Below are positions 33,075 to 41,773 of a stretch of DNA of 64,000 nucleotides, piece by piece. Below the pieces are notes generated by a model. The model had not been told where the DNA came from and searched no databases. It saw nothing but the letters and a program-made list of their open reading frames with translations. How positions within the stretch are numbered: the stretch's first letter is position 1; every line of letters begins with the position of its first letter. The translations under genes and the position numbers were made by a program. This stretch comes from Bacillus sp. J37 (lineage in GTDB: Bacteria; Bacillota; Bacilli; Bacillales; Bacillaceae), in the NCBI RefSeq assembly GCF_000518865.1, contig NZ_JAEK01000010.1, positions 60,053-124,052 on the forward strand. The letters run 5' to 3'.

Positions 33075-34094
33075 TTGAGCAATAGTCATACTACTCATGA
33101 TTACTTTGATCGCCCCCTGCGCGACTTGCGTATTTCTGTTACAGATAAATGTAATTTCCGCTGTACTTATTGTATGCCTGCTGAAATATTCGGACCGGAC
33201 TACCCTTTTTTAAAGAGAAATGAATTGCTTTCTTATGAAGAAATAGAACGTGTGACGTCTATTTTTGTTCAATCTCTAGGTGTTAAAAAAATTCGAATTA
33301 CTGGTGGAGAACCGTTAATGCGGAAAGATTTGTCTACTCTTATTGATCGGATTAGCCAAATAAACGGTGTTGAAGATATTGCTATGACAACAAATGGTTA
33401 TTTTTTACCTAAATATGCAAAAGAATTAAAAGCTGCCGGGTTAAAACGTGTATCAATCAGTCTTGATTCTCTTGATGATGAAGTATTTGGAAAAATTAAC
33501 GGTCGAGGTGTCTCAGTTCAATCTGTCATTGACGGTATCGACGCAGCATCAGAGGCTGGAATAAAGGTAAAAATTAATATGGTTGTTAAACGTGGGATGA
33601 ACGACCAGGAAATTATCCCTATGGCCAAGTATTTCAGAGAAAAAGGCCATATTTTAAGATTTATTGAATTTATGGATGTTGGAAATACGAATCAATGGAA
33701 CCTGAAAGATGTTTATTCTAAAAAACAAATCATTAAAGATATTCACGAGGTAATGCCGTTAGAGTCTATTGATCCAAATTATACAGGTGAGGTAGCAAGT
33801 CGTTACCGCTATATTGGTTCCGACATAGAAATTGGTGTCATTTCATCTGTTTCAGATGCGTTCTGTTCAACATGTAATCGAGCTCGGTTATCAGCCAGCG
33901 GTTCTTTATATACATGTTTGTTTGCGTCTATTGGTCATGATTTGCGTGGAGAGATACGTTCAGAAAAAACAGACGAAGAACTTGCAGAGCATATTCGGGC
34001 AATCTGGCGTGGACGAAAAGACCAATATTCGGTTGAACGAGGAGAAGCAACTACAACTAGGAAAAAAATTGAGATGTCACATATTGGAGGTTAA
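33075..34094 (+). CDS. moaA: GTP 3',8-cyclase MoaA
   Basis: Radical-SAM enzyme for the first step of molybdenum-cofactor synthesis, 339 residues. It has the SAM cluster motif CNFRCTYC (Cys26, Cys30, Cys33), the second cluster CSTCN and a third Cys (SLYTC) near residues 267-284, and the functionally important C-terminal Gly-Gly (SHIGG). TTG start with AGGGAGG 7 bases upstream. It shares the operon with fdhD and a small protein. Other moa/moe genes are not in the window. Confidence 0.95.
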   Translation: MSNSHTTHDYFDRPLRDLRISVTDKCNFRCTYCMPAEIFGPDYPFLKRNELLSYEEIERVTSIFVQSLGVKKIRITGGEPLMRKDLSTLIDRISQINGVEDIAMTTNGYFLPKYAKELKAAGLKRVSISLDSLDDEVFGKINGRGVSVQSVIDGIDAASEAGIKVKINMVVKRGMNDQEIIPMAKYFREKGHILRFIEFMDVGNTNQWNLKDVYSKKQIIKDIHEVMPLESIDPNYTGEVASRYRYIGSDIEIGVISSVSDAFCSTCNRARLSASGSLYTCLFASIGHDLRGEIRSEKTDEELAEHIRAIWRGRKDQYSVERGEATTTRKKIEMSHIGG

Positions 34095-34103
34095 TGAACA
34101 GCC

Positions 34104-34334
34104 ATGAGTAATTGTAAAATCGATCACTCTTCTGAAGATGTGAAAAAAAAATTACAAGATCAAACACCCTTTCTTACTACTCAATTAGTAGAACAATGCT
34201 CACTATTTTTATCCACAGATATTAGTCAAACTGAATTAAATGAATTATTTCATTTACTTAAAAAGTATGATTTATTAACTGATGAAGAGAAAAATGTTCG
34301 AAACCAAAAAATTGAAGCATTAATCTCAAATTAA
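34104..34334 (+). CDS. Small hypothetical protein downstream of moaA
   Basis: 76-residue soluble helical protein (from QDQTPFLTTQLVEQCSLFL, ending NQKIEALISN). It begins 9 bases after the moaA stop; GGAGG lies 13 bases before the ATG, overlapping the end of moaA. Short proteins of this kind accompany moaA in some Bacillus genomes without a known role; three Cys/His residues near the N-terminus are not an obvious metal site. Followed by a strong terminator. Confidence 0.75.
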   Translation: MSNCKIDHSSEDVKKKLQDQTPFLTTQLVEQCSLFLSTDISQTELNELFHLLKKYDLLTDEEKNVRNQKIEALISN

Positions 34335-34347
34335 ACTATTTTAAAAA

Positions 34348-34382
34348 AATAAACAAGATAGCCTGAGCTATCCTGTTTATTT
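34348..34382. terminator. Bidirectional terminator
   Basis: Imperfect stem (AAATAAACA, then ATAGC/GCTAT, then TGTTTATTT) with a four-base loop, flanked by A- and T-runs between the fdhD-moaA operon and the convergent doxX gene. Confidence 0.85.
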
Positions 34383-34408
34383 TTTCAAAATATCTTACTA
34401 TGTTATTT

Positions 34409-34927
34409 TTAATGAACCGGAAGATGTTCATGATGATGTTTTTCTTTTTTATTATGTCTTTTGCGGTTAATAACTTGATTTAATGCTTTTAACATCCATC
34501 TGTCAGCTCCGTAGAAGTAACCAGCTGTACCTGCTATTATTAATAAGAATGCAGCAGTATAGAGAATTGGATTTGTGCTAATTGTCCCTGCCATCATAAA
34601 ATTGAAGTTCATGAAAGCACCTGCTATTAGTGCTGGGATCGTTGCGGCTCCTACTATTAACCCGATACCGACTAAAACTTCTCCCCAAGGTATTAACACA
34701 TTAAATAATGGTATATTGGGAAGGGCAAATTCCTCAAGAAATGCAGCATACCAAGCGTGTACAGCTGGATTTTCTCCACTTGCTTTAACAATGGCCCCTT
34801 GTATAAATCCTGTTGCATCAAAACCATCTGTTACTTTATGAATCCCTGCTTCCAGCCATTGTACTCCTAACCAAACTCTTAAAACTGTCCATATAATCGC
34901 CATTTTCGGTCCTTTTAACCAATTCAT
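34409..34927 (-). CDS. DoxX family membrane protein
   Basis: Four-span membrane protein (172 residues) of the DoxX/DoxD family. Relatives include the CatD and MhqP proteins of Bacillus and subunits of thiosulfate:quinone oxidoreductase, usually linked to quinone or thiol redox stress. VWLGVQWLEAGIHKV and PWGEVLVGIGLIVG are typical. The C-terminus is basic and His-rich (HNKKEKHHHEHLPVH). AAGGAG precedes the ATG. Two Rex-like palindromes upstream suggest control by the NADH/NAD ratio. Monocistronic. Confidence 0.82.
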   Translation of the reverse strand: MNWLKGPKMAIIWTVLRVWLGVQWLEAGIHKVTDGFDATGFIQGAIVKASGENPAVHAWYAAFLEEFALPNIPLFNVLIPWGEVLVGIGLIVGAATIPALIAGAFMNFNFMMAGTISTNPILYTAAFLLIIAGTAGYFYGADRWMLKALNQVINRKRHNKKEKHHHEHLPVH

Positions 34928-34945
34928 GGTTTCAACAGCTCCTTT

Positions 34946-34963
34946 TTGTGAGGTTTTTCACAA
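34946..34963. promoter_or_regulatory. Rex-like operator 1 upstream of doxX
   Basis: TTGTGAG-GTTT-TTCACAA matches the Rex consensus TTGTGAANNNNTTCACAA except for one base. It lies just before the ribosome site of the doxX gene. Confidence 0.55.
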
Positions 34964-35000
34964 TTAACTTTAAATTTTTTAAGCTAGCTAGCTTTATTGT

Positions 35001-35030
35001 GAAAGTTTGTGAAGTTCTTCACTAACTTTC
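35001..35030. promoter_or_regulatory. Rex-like operator 2 within a 30-bp palindrome
   Basis: TTGTGAA-GTTC-TTCACTA (35007-35024) matches the Rex consensus except for one base. It sits at the centre of a longer inverted repeat with 14-bp arms (one mismatch) and a two-base centre. A further half site TTGTGAA is at 34997, and a 14-bp palindrome AAGCTAGCTAGCTT is at 34981. Confidence 0.55.
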
Positions 35031-35124
35031 TACACCTTTATAATACCCTCTTTTACACCAAGTGGCAATAGACTTCACAGTATGTTCAATAAAGAATTTC
35101 AGGTATAACCAAAACTTTTTTCCG

Positions 35125-35153
35125 TTGACTTTCTTTTTATTCCATTATATAAT
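35125..35153 (+). promoter_or_regulatory. Sigma-A promoter of the yceI-like gene
   Basis: TTGACT (35125-35130), 17-base spacer, TATAAT (35148-35153). Strong promoter, about 67 bases upstream of the ATG. Confidence 0.8.
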
Positions 35154-35220
35154 TTATCTCGGAGTTATAAATCTTTAAGTTGAGATATTTTAAACTAAGT
35201 TATTTATTGGAGGAGAAAAA

Positions 35221-35751
35221 ATGACAAAATCGAAATGGAATCTTGACCCGACACACAGTGGTGTAGATTTTTCAGTTAAACACATGATGTTTGCGACAGT
35301 TAAAGGCGGCTTTACAAGCTTTAATGCTGAAATAGATGCTGATCCAACAGATTTAACCACCGCTGATATTACATTCACGGTTGATTTAGCAAGTGTTGAT
35401 ACACGAAACGAAGATCGTGATAATCACTTACGCTCTGCTGACTTTTTCGATGTTGAAAATCATCCTTCTATGACATTTACATCAACATCTATCGAAAAAA
35501 CAGATGATGATGAATATAACGTTACTGGTGACTTAACATTACATGGCGTAACAAAATCAGAAACATTTGTGGTTACTTTTGAAGGAACTGGTATTGACCC
35601 ATGGGGAAATGAAAAAGCAGGATTCGGTGTTGAAGGAAAGCTAAAACGCAGCGATTATGGCTTAACTTGGAATGCAACATTAGAAGCAGGCGGCGTTCTC
35701 GTTGGCGATCAAATCAAAGTTTCTTTACAATTACAAGCTGCTAAAGCGTAA
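35221..35751 (+). CDS. YceI family lipid-binding-type protein
   Basis: Lipocalin-like beta-barrel protein of the YceI family (176 residues) that binds isoprenoid or quinone-type lipids in relatives. The domain fills the protein: WNLDPTHSGVDFSVKHMMF at the start, SADFFDVENHPSMTFTSTSI in the middle and SDYGLTWN near the end. No signal peptide, so it should be cytoplasmic, unlike many Gram-negative members. GGAGGAG precedes the ATG and a strong promoter lies upstream. Terminator directly after. Confidence 0.9.
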   Translation: MTKSKWNLDPTHSGVDFSVKHMMFATVKGGFTSFNAEIDADPTDLTTADITFTVDLASVDTRNEDRDNHLRSADFFDVENHPSMTFTSTSIEKTDDDEYNVTGDLTLHGVTKSETFVVTFEGTGIDPWGNEKAGFGVEGKLKRSDYGLTWNATLEAGGVLVGDQIKVSLQLQAAKA

Positions 35752-35762
35752 TAGAACGATAA

Positions 35763-35793
35763 AAGGGATTGAAGGCAGAAACTTCAATCCCTT
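35763..35793. terminator. Terminator between yceI-like gene and speD
   Basis: Twelve-bp perfect stem AAGGGATTGAAG/CTTCAATCCCTT with a seven-base loop between two convergent genes. Confidence 0.85.
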
Positions 35794-36598
35794 ATTTCAT
35801 GTTCTTACCATAAAAGATTTCGTCCATTTCTTTTGTCAAACTTGCCGTAATTTGCTCTTGCTCTTCTTTACTAAGCTTTTCTTTCGTATATCCAAACAAG
35901 TAATTATTTAAGTCAAATTGTTTAAGCTTACATTTTGTATGGAAGATATTTTCTTGATATATGTTCACATCAATCATATCAAATTCTTCCTTCACTTCAT
36001 CAGGTATATAATTTTGAATCGAACTAATATCGTGGTCAATAAATAGTTTATTTCCACTTATATCTCTGGTAAATCCCCGCACTTTGTAGTCCATTGTGAG
36101 GATGTCCGTATCAAAAGAATGAATCAAATAGTTTAATGCCTTTAGTGGTGATATTTCACCACATGTTGAAACATCAATATCTGCACGAAACGTGCTAATC
36201 CCCTCATTTGGATGATATTCAGGATATGTATGAACAGTAATGTGACTTTTATCCAATCCCATCACAACTGCTTCAGGTAATGGACCAGGGGATTCATCGA
36301 AAGACTCTGTTGGTACTTCTACAACAGGACCTTCTGAAACTAAAATGGTTACACTGGCCCCTTGTGGAACATAATCTTGTTTTGCAATATTCAAAACATG
36401 TGCTCCAATGATTTCGGTCACATTTTTTAAAATATTTGTTAACCGTTCTGCATTATATTGCTCATCTATATATTCGATATATGCTTCTCTTTCTTCTCTT
36501 GTTTTTGTGTAGCATACATCATACATATTAAAGCTTAACGATTTTGTTAAATTATTAAAACCATGGAGCTGTATTCGTTGTTCTGGAGTCAGTTTCAT
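35792..36598 (-). CDS. speD: S-adenosylmethionine decarboxylase proenzyme (long form)
   Basis: Pyruvoyl enzyme of spermidine synthesis, 268 residues. The self-cleavage site is [15 protein letters not shown], where Ser118 becomes the pyruvoyl group. The length and opening ([20 protein letters not shown]) fit the E. coli-type SpeD of about 264 residues, rather than the roughly 125-residue SpeH-type common in Bacillus. SSSF-like catalytic Cys: [13 protein letters not shown]. Monocistronic, convergent with the yceI-like gene. Confidence 0.9.
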   Translation of the reverse strand: MKLTPEQRIQLHGFNNLTKSLSFNMYDVCYTKTREEREAYIEYIDEQYNAERLTNILKNVTEIIGAHVLNIAKQDYVPQGASVTILVSEGPVVEVPTESFDESPGPLPEAVVMGLDKSHITVHTYPEYHPNEGISTFRADIDVSTCGEISPLKALNYLIHSFDTDILTMDYKVRGFTRDISGNKLFIDHDISSIQNYIPDEVKEEFDMIDVNIYQENIFHTKCKLKQFDLNNYLFGYTKEKLSKEEQEQITASLTKEMDEIFYGKNMK

Positions 36599-36709
36599 CC
36601 TTCTTCCCCCTTAATTTTGAATTATCCGAGACACCATTACACTTTTATATTACCCATTTTTCATAAACACAATCATTAGACTGAAATTGCCCATTGAATA
36701 GAAAAAAAA

Positions 36710-36727
36710 GCACCTCAAACGAGATGC
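36710..36727 (-). terminator. Terminator of the SDR-type gene
   Basis: Seven-bp stem GCATCTC/GAGGTGC with one wobble pair, a four-base loop and a long T-run on the minus strand, directly at the stop codon. Confidence 0.8.
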
Positions 36728-37372
36728 CTAAAGTTTGTTTAATGCAACTGAAATCTGATCATCTCCTGCAATCAAATCAAAAGAACGTTTTTTTGTATGA
36801 TCATTCGACAAGGCCTCTACAATCGTTTGTGCTACATCCTCACGTGGTATATAGCCTCTTTCCAATTGATCACCCACAGATATTTTTCCTGTTCCTTTTT
36901 CATTTAATAGCCCACCTGGACGAATAATTGTATATGTTAAATTTGATTGCATTAGTACACGATCAGCATAGTGCTTTGCAACATAATATGGCTTTATTGC
37001 TTCATTCCAATTTTCACGATTATTAGCCTGAAGGGCACTTACCATAATAAATCGATCGACTCCAGCTGCTTCTGCCGCTTCCATCGTTTTAACAGCTCCA
37101 TCTAGATCAATTAATAATGTTTTTTCCGCACCTGTGCCGCCTCCTGATCCAGCTGTAAAAACAATAGCGTCACATCCCTTCATCGCCTGTTTTAATTGAG
37201 CAACACTTCCTTCTAAATCAGCAATAACTGTTTCAATTCCCTTCTTAGAAAATTCTTCCTTTTGCTCCTGCTTTCTAACCATTGCCAATACAGAGTGTTC
37301 ATCATCGCTATGTAGTATTTCCGTCAACTTTTGTCCAATTTGTCCATTTGCTCCTACAACTAATACTTTCAA
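36728..37372 (-). CDS. NAD(P)-binding SDR-type protein (YhfK-like)
   Basis: Atypical short-chain dehydrogenase-like protein (214 residues) with an N-terminal nucleotide-binding VGANGQIGQKL. It resembles the NmrA/SDR-a5 group and Bacillus YhfK. A YxxxK-like pair (YYVAKHYAD) is present near residue 129, then IIRPGGLLNEKGTG. Such proteins may act as reductases or redox-sensing regulators. RBS and ATG normal (GGAGGAG before ATG). Monocistronic. Substrate not known. Confidence 0.85.
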   Translation of the reverse strand: MKVLVVGANGQIGQKLTEILHSDDEHSVLAMVRKQEQKEEFSKKGIETVIADLEGSVAQLKQAMKGCDAIVFTAGSGGGTGAEKTLLIDLDGAVKTMEAAEAAGVDRFIMVSALQANNRENWNEAIKPYYVAKHYADRVLMQSNLTYTIIRPGGLLNEKGTGKISVGDQLERGYIPREDVAQTIVEALSNDHTKKRSFDLIAGDDQISVALNKL

Positions 37373-37437
37373 AATATTTCTCCTCCTTCTTTATCCAATT
37401 ATTTCAAAGAATCAAGATAAGTTCAAAAATTTTGTTT

Positions 37438-38916
37438 TTATTCAAACCCATTTTGCAAGACAGAAAGGATTTTTTCTTCTATTATTTTCCCTTTTTCTTC
37501 ATCAATCATATGATTTAATATGATTGAAAAGATTACTACTTCTCCACTCTTCGTTTCCAAAAAGCCTGATAAAGAACTTACATTCGTCAATGTGCCTGTT
37601 TTTGCTACTACCTTATGTTTGAGGGGTGAGTTTATCATTCTTTTACGTAGCGTTCCCCCTGTTAATTTCTCCATCTCACCTGAAACAGGCAATGCTTTGT
37701 ATAAGTGTGAGAACCATTCTTTGGATTGGGCTTTGTATAATAACTGTGTCATGGTATTTACCTGTGTCGAATTTACATGTGATAATCCTGAACCATCTCT
37801 AAGGACTGTATTGTTCACATCGATTCCTAATTGATGCAAGGTACTTATTTCGGTTTCTAACCCTTTTTCCCATGTACCTTGATTATGAGTGACCTTACCC
37901 ATCTCTTTTACAAGCATTTCTGCTATCGTATTGTTACTTAATTTTAAAAATGGAATAAGGATCTCAGACAATGGCTCTGATTCATGTAAAATGAGCTTTT
38001 GAGTATGAATTGGTGTTAAATCAGGATAATAATCCCCTGTGACATGTATCCCCTGTTGGGCAAATTCCTTCTTAAAGAGAGCAAGTGTATATTTTGTAGG
38101 ATTCCAAATTGAAATCCATTCTTTCATTATTTTTTTATCTTCAGGTATTGTTCCTTCAATCATCACTTCGTTTTCACCATGAACTCGCGTAATATTTAAC
38201 GATTCTTCACTTTCTGCCTCTGTTGTTTTGGCTTTATTATGAATGATCACATAATCGGTAGAAGGAATTAATGTAATCTTAGGTGCTCTGCCTTTTTGGC
38301 TGGGTGTGATTTGAATTTGTATCGTTCCTGCATCAAAATCTTCGTCAGGTGAGGCTGTTAAGGCTGAAATTTGTGCTCCATAATAGGCTGTTTCATCTGT
38401 CCAGGGTAAATCAACAGAATAACGAACCATATCGTATCTGCTATCATCTCCTATTACATCTCCATCAATTGTTTTGATTCCTTTTTGTCTTAATTGTTTT
38501 GCCATCATCTTAATATCTTTTATTGTAAGTGTAGGGTCTCCCCCGCCTTTTATGTATACATTTCCTTTTAATACACCTTTATTCTTCCATTTTCCATCTG
38601 TTTTTATTTCAGTGTTAAAGGAATAGTCTGGACCAAGTATCGTTAATGCTGCTATGGCTGTGAATAGTTTTAAACTGGACGCTGGAGTTAAGCTTGTTTC
38701 CCCGTTATGAGAATACAAAATTTCACCTGTAGAAGCTGACCGTACACTTAAACCTGAAATAGCTCCTCTCATCATTGGATCATTCGTTAAAACAGATTCA
38801 AGCTGGGTTACTCCTTCTGCTTGCAGCTCCAGTGAATATATTGTGCTGCTTGTTAGAATTGATGCTATCAGAGTTGTTGCCACTAAAAGCAAAAGAAAAA
38901 AAGTTTTCTTCATCAT
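37438..38916 (-). CDS. dacC: D-alanyl-D-alanine carboxypeptidase/endopeptidase (PBP4 type)
   Basis: Class C low-molecular-weight penicillin-binding protein, peptidase family S13, 492 residues, exported by an N-terminal signal sequence (about 1-25). Active-site motifs: SSLK (Ser80-Lys83), SNN (about 340) and KTGT (about 446). The insertion domain typical of S13 lies between the first and second motifs (ISALTASPDEDF region). It trims stem peptides or cleaves cross-links of peptidoglycan outside the membrane. GGGAG lies upstream; either of two adjacent ATG codons may be used. Confidence 0.92.
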   Translation of the reverse strand: MMKKTFFLLLLVATTLIASILTSSTIYSLELQAEGVTQLESVLTNDPMMRGAISGLSVRSASTGEILYSHNGETSLTPASSLKLFTAIAALTILGPDYSFNTEIKTDGKWKNKGVLKGNVYIKGGGDPTLTIKDIKMMAKQLRQKGIKTIDGDVIGDDSRYDMVRYSVDLPWTDETAYYGAQISALTASPDEDFDAGTIQIQITPSQKGRAPKITLIPSTDYVIIHNKAKTTEAESEESLNITRVHGENEVMIEGTIPEDKKIMKEWISIWNPTKYTLALFKKEFAQQGIHVTGDYYPDLTPIHTQKLILHESEPLSEILIPFLKLSNNTIAEMLVKEMGKVTHNQGTWEKGLETEISTLHQLGIDVNNTVLRDGSGLSHVNSTQVNTMTQLLYKAQSKEWFSHLYKALPVSGEMEKLTGGTLRKRMINSPLKHKVVAKTGTLTNVSSLSGFLETKSGEVVIFSIILNHMIDEEKGKIIEEKILSVLQNGFE

Positions 38917-38999
38917 TATTCGACCAACTCCCTTTTACAGATCTAAACTTTAATTTCTTCAATCTAATGGTTTTTATCCAATGTAGCTGTAAAAAAGAA

Positions 39000-39026
39000 A
39001 ACCCGAGAACATCTTGTTCCCGAGTT
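39000..39026 (-). terminator. Terminator of the YjcZ-type gene
   Basis: Twelve-bp stem with two wobble pairs (AACTCGGGAACA/TGTTCTCGGGTT), a three-base loop and a T-rich tail on the minus strand. Confidence 0.75.
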
Positions 39027-39040
39027 GCCCTTTTTATATT

Positions 39041-39142
39041 TTAGTAACCAATATAAGAAGCTCCAATGATGATTAAAAGAATAAACAATACTACGATTAG
39101 AGCAAATCCTGCTCCATAACCATATCCGCCTGCGCCGCCCAT
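39041..39142 (-). CDS. YjcZ-family small spore protein, 33 aa
   Basis: Tiny hydrophobic protein typical of the YjcZ/SscA-like sporulation family: glycine-rich start [15 protein letters not shown], then one membrane segment ([11 protein letters not shown]) and a GASYIGY tail. The ribosome site GGAGGTGATAGT before the ATG at 39142 is very strong and a terminator follows. In Bacillus such proteins are made late in sporulation and are found in the spore. It lies alone between dacC and the SRAP gene; a sporulation promoter was not identified. Confidence 0.85.
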   Translation of the reverse strand: MGGAGGYGYGAGFALIVVLFILLIIIGASYIGY

Positions 39143-39284
39143 ACTATCACCTCCAGAACTGTTTATATACTATATGTAAAAATTCCCTTTCAGGTTATAG
39201 GCAAAATCATTAAGATCTTTGTTATTTCCTTTTTTACATTCATCAGATACACTTTATGTATCAACTTTTATGGAGGCTATAACC

Positions 39285-39953
39285 ATGTGTGGACGATTCT
39301 CATTAGCAACAGAGCAATCAATTATTGAGGAACAGTTTGATGTATTGATTCAAGAAGAACTTTCATATCGTTATAATATCGCTCCTTCACAAGATGTTTT
39401 TGTGATCGGTTCCAATGGACATGAACGAATTGGGAGATTTATGCGTTGGGGACTTGTACCTCCTTGGTCAAAGGATGTAAAAATAGGCTATAAAATGATT
39501 AATGCCCGTTCAGAAACTATTGATGAAAAAGTAAGTTTTAAAACTCCCTTTTTAAAGAAGAGATGCCTGATTATAAGCGATGGGTTTTATGAATGGAAAA
39601 GGAATGGAAAAGAAAAACATCCGTATAGGTTTGTCATGAAAGATCGGCAACCTTTTGCACTTGCAGGTCTTTGGGAATGCTGGAATAAAGGGGACCAACA
39701 ATTGTTCACATGTACGATTCTGACAACTGAAGCTAATAAAGTTACGGAAGAGATCCATAATAGAATGCCTGTTATTCTTCGAAAAGATGATTTTCATATG
39801 TGGCTGGATCCTAAATACCATAACGTAAAAGAACTAAAATCATTACTCGTACCTTTTGACGAAGGATTAATGGAGGCTTATGAAGTTTCAAATCTTGTTA
39901 ACTCTCCGTCCAATGATGTAAAAGAATGCTTGGAACCTATTAATAGTAAATAA
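39285..39953 (+). CDS. SRAP (YedK/HMCES) abasic-site protein
   Basis: SOS-response-associated peptidase family (222 residues), which caps abasic sites in single-stranded DNA through its N-terminal cysteine. The start must be the ATG at 39285, giving MCGRFS with Cys2 as the catalytic residue after Met removal; GGAGG lies upstream. Conserved NARSETI, RCLIISDGFYEWKR and HNRMPVIL complete the active site. No LexA box (GAAC-N4-GTTC type) was found upstream, so SOS control is not evident here. Confidence 0.92.
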   Translation: MCGRFSLATEQSIIEEQFDVLIQEELSYRYNIAPSQDVFVIGSNGHERIGRFMRWGLVPPWSKDVKIGYKMINARSETIDEKVSFKTPFLKKRCLIISDGFYEWKRNGKEKHPYRFVMKDRQPFALAGLWECWNKGDQQLFTCTILTTEANKVTEEIHNRMPVILRKDDFHMWLDPKYHNVKELKSLLVPFDEGLMEAYEVSNLVNSPSNDVKECLEPINSK

Positions 39954-39954
39954 G

Positions 39955-40009
39955 AAGGAGCTGTCTCTACACTTCTCTATAAATCCGAAGTGAAACAAGA
40001 TAACTCCTT
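39955..40009. terminator. Long hairpin between SRAP and mhqD genes
   Basis: Outer stem AAGGAG/CTCCTT and inner CACTTC/GAAGTG with internal mismatches. T-run after it on the plus strand, and it may also serve the convergent mhqD gene. Confidence 0.6.
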
Positions 40010-40017
40010 TTAGTTGC

Positions 40018-40629
40018 CTACAATTTAAAATTTTTTTCGTACCAAGTTTTTGCCTGCTCAATTTCTTCTCTTGTTAATTGGTGACCTGCCTGTCCCCAAT
40101 GTTCGGTAATAGTTGCTTGTGCATTTCGTAAAGCCTCTGCTAATTCCTTCGTTTCTTCAATAGGGATAATAGGGTCATTTACACCAGCTCCAATAAAGAT
40201 CGGTGTTCCATCTAAATTAGGAATTTCAACCTTTCTTCTAGGTACCATTGCATGAAGTAATATGGCTCCTTGTAAAGCATTTTTATGATGATACATAAGA
40301 CTCGCTGCAATATTGGCGCCATTTGAATAACCAATTGCTAAGATTCGATTACGATCAAAATGATACTTTATTGCACTATCCTCTAAAAACTCGTTTAGCT
40401 CGCTTGTTCGAAAAATAAGGTCTTCTTCATCGAAAACTCCTTCTGATAAACGACGGAAAAATCGGGGCATTCCGTTTTCAGAGACATTTCCTTTCACTCC
40501 AAGAACTGAAGCATCGGGAGCAATCATTTCAGCAATTGGCAATAAATCTTTTTCATTCCCACCTGTCCCATGTAATAAAAGCAATGTAGGAGCATGCTTG
40601 TCTTTTCCTTCAATAAAAATATGTTTCAT
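40018..40629 (-). CDS. mhqD: Carboxylesterase/hydrolase MhqD
   Basis: Alpha/beta hydrolase (203 residues) similar to Bacillus MhqD and YodD-type phospholipase/carboxylesterases. Catalytic residues: Ser in IGYSNGANIAA, Asp in GAGVNDPIIP and His in GQAGHQLT; the oxyanion region is LLHGTGGNEKDL. It follows mhqO by 20 bases and is presumably made with it. In B. subtilis the mhq genes help degrade quinone- and hydroquinone-like compounds; the natural ester substrate is unknown. Confidence 0.88.
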   Translation of the reverse strand: MKHIFIEGKDKHAPTLLLLHGTGGNEKDLLPIAEMIAPDASVLGVKGNVSENGMPRFFRRLSEGVFDEEDLIFRTSELNEFLEDSAIKYHFDRNRILAIGYSNGANIAASLMYHHKNALQGAILLHAMVPRRKVEIPNLDGTPIFIGAGVNDPIIPIEETKELAEALRNAQATITEHWGQAGHQLTREEIEQAKTWYEKNFKL

Positions 40630-40649
40630 TCCTCTTTTACCTCCGATGT

Positions 40650-41630
40650 TTAAGATTCTTTTGTATCTAACGGCTTTAACTTCGCTTCGATTTCTTCTCG
40701 TTGATGTTCAAAATAAGGAGGCAAAGCTAAATTTTCTCCTAAATGTTCGAAATCTTCATCACCTTCAAATCCCGGTCCATCTGTAGCCAGCTCAAAAAGA
40801 ATGCCATTTGGTTCTCTAAAGTACAAGGAGCGGAAATAATAACGTTCGACAAATCCTGAGTTAGGTAAGTGATTATTTTTTAAGAGTTCGGCCCATTTTT
40901 TTAACTCTTCTTCATCTTCAACCCGAAATGCAACATGATGCACACTCCCTCTTCCAGGTCGCTCGCGGTTATTTTCAGCATCTTCGATAATATGAACCTC
41001 CGCACCAGTTCCACCCTCACCTGTTTCAAAGACCCGAACTTCTTTTTGATCATTATTTCTAGTATATCCCTGCTTTTCTCTAAAGCCCATTAAATTTGTT
41101 AATACATTTATTGTTCGTTCAGGACGGGATACTGTTAACACTACAGGTCCTAGCCCTACAATTCCATTTTCGGAAGGCACAGTGCTTTTATCCCAAGGTT
41201 TTCCACCTTCAACACCGATATTTGTTTCATCAGAAACAAGAATCAATCGTTGACCCTCGTGATCTCGAAATGAAAGAGTAGCGCGTCCCAATTCTACTTG
41301 TATTTCATCATGATCTACTTCCAGCTTCTCAAAACGTTTTTTCCAATAGTGTAGTGCTACATCATTTTTCACACGAAGAGATATTGCTGAAATACTATTT
41401 GTTCCCGGATATGTTCGTCCTGCGCGGGGAATTTCAAAAAAGGTTAAATCTGTTCCAGGATTTCCCCTCTCGTCTGCATAAAATAAATGGTAAACAGATG
41501 TATCATCTTGATTAACTGTTTTCTTAACTAATCTAAGTCCCAACACCTTTGTATAAAAATGATAATTTTCTTTGGCATTTGCAGTAAGGGCAGAGACATG
41601 GTGTATTCCTTTTAAAGGTTTAATCGTCAT
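40650..41630 (-). CDS. mhqO: Ring-cleaving dioxygenase MhqO
   Basis: VOC-superfamily (glyoxalase/extradiol dioxygenase) enzyme of 326 residues with two paired domains, as in Bacillus MhqO. Metal-ligand candidates are the N-terminal GIHHVSAL, the mid-protein VHHVAFRV and an acidic residue in GILFELATDGPGF. It likely opens hydroquinone or catechol rings. The ATG at 41630 follows GGAGAGGA; an upstream alternative has no ribosome site. It is the first gene of an operon with mhqD under a strong promoter carrying an MhqR operator. Confidence 0.9.
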   Translation of the reverse strand: MTIKPLKGIHHVSALTANAKENYHFYTKVLGLRLVKKTVNQDDTSVYHLFYADERGNPGTDLTFFEIPRAGRTYPGTNSISAISLRVKNDVALHYWKKRFEKLEVDHDEIQVELGRATLSFRDHEGQRLILVSDETNIGVEGGKPWDKSTVPSENGIVGLGPVVLTVSRPERTINVLTNLMGFREKQGYTRNNDQKEVRVFETGEGGTGAEVHIIEDAENNRERPGRGSVHHVAFRVEDEEELKKWAELLKNNHLPNSGFVERYYFRSLYFREPNGILFELATDGPGFEGDEDFEHLGENLALPPYFEHQREEIEAKLKPLDTKES

Positions 41631-41673
41631 ATAAATCGTCCTCTCCAACTGTTCAGAATAATCTTATTTCATA

Positions 41674-41720
41674 TATCTTGAATTCAAGATAATTATATAT
41701 GAACTTTGTTCATCCGTCAA
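41674..41720 (-). promoter_or_regulatory. Promoter and MhqR operator of mhqO-mhqD
   Basis: Minus-strand TTGACG (41715-41720), 17-base spacer, TATAAT (41692-41697). Abutting the -10 is the perfect palindrome TATCTTGAATTCAAGATA (41674-41691), very close to the B. subtilis MhqR box. The spacer holds a second perfect palindrome, ATGAAC-TTT-GTTCAT (41699-41713), possibly for another regulator. Confidence 0.85.
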
Positions 41721-41741
41721 GATATGAACCTTATGTAAAAG

Positions 41742-41766
41742 GGGCTAACGAACTGTTCGTTAACCC
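41742..41766. terminator. Bidirectional terminator
   Basis: Twelve-bp stem with one wobble pair (GGGCTAACGAAC/GTTCGTTAACCC), single-base loop, T-runs on both sides. Probably ends the coat-gene transcript. Confidence 0.8.
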
Positions 41767-41773
41767 TTTTTTT

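Noticed and set aside
30076..34334. Complete MoCo biosynthesis cluster
   Set aside because: Only moaA and fdhD are present; other moa, mob and moe genes are absent from the window, so this is a partial set.
34981..34994. AAGCTAGCTAGCTT palindrome as an independent operator
   Set aside because: It is a simple GCTA repeat of low specificity; mentioned only as part of the Rex-box region.
39143..39284. LexA box before the SRAP gene
   Set aside because: No GAAC-N4-GTTC-type element found in the upstream 140 bases.
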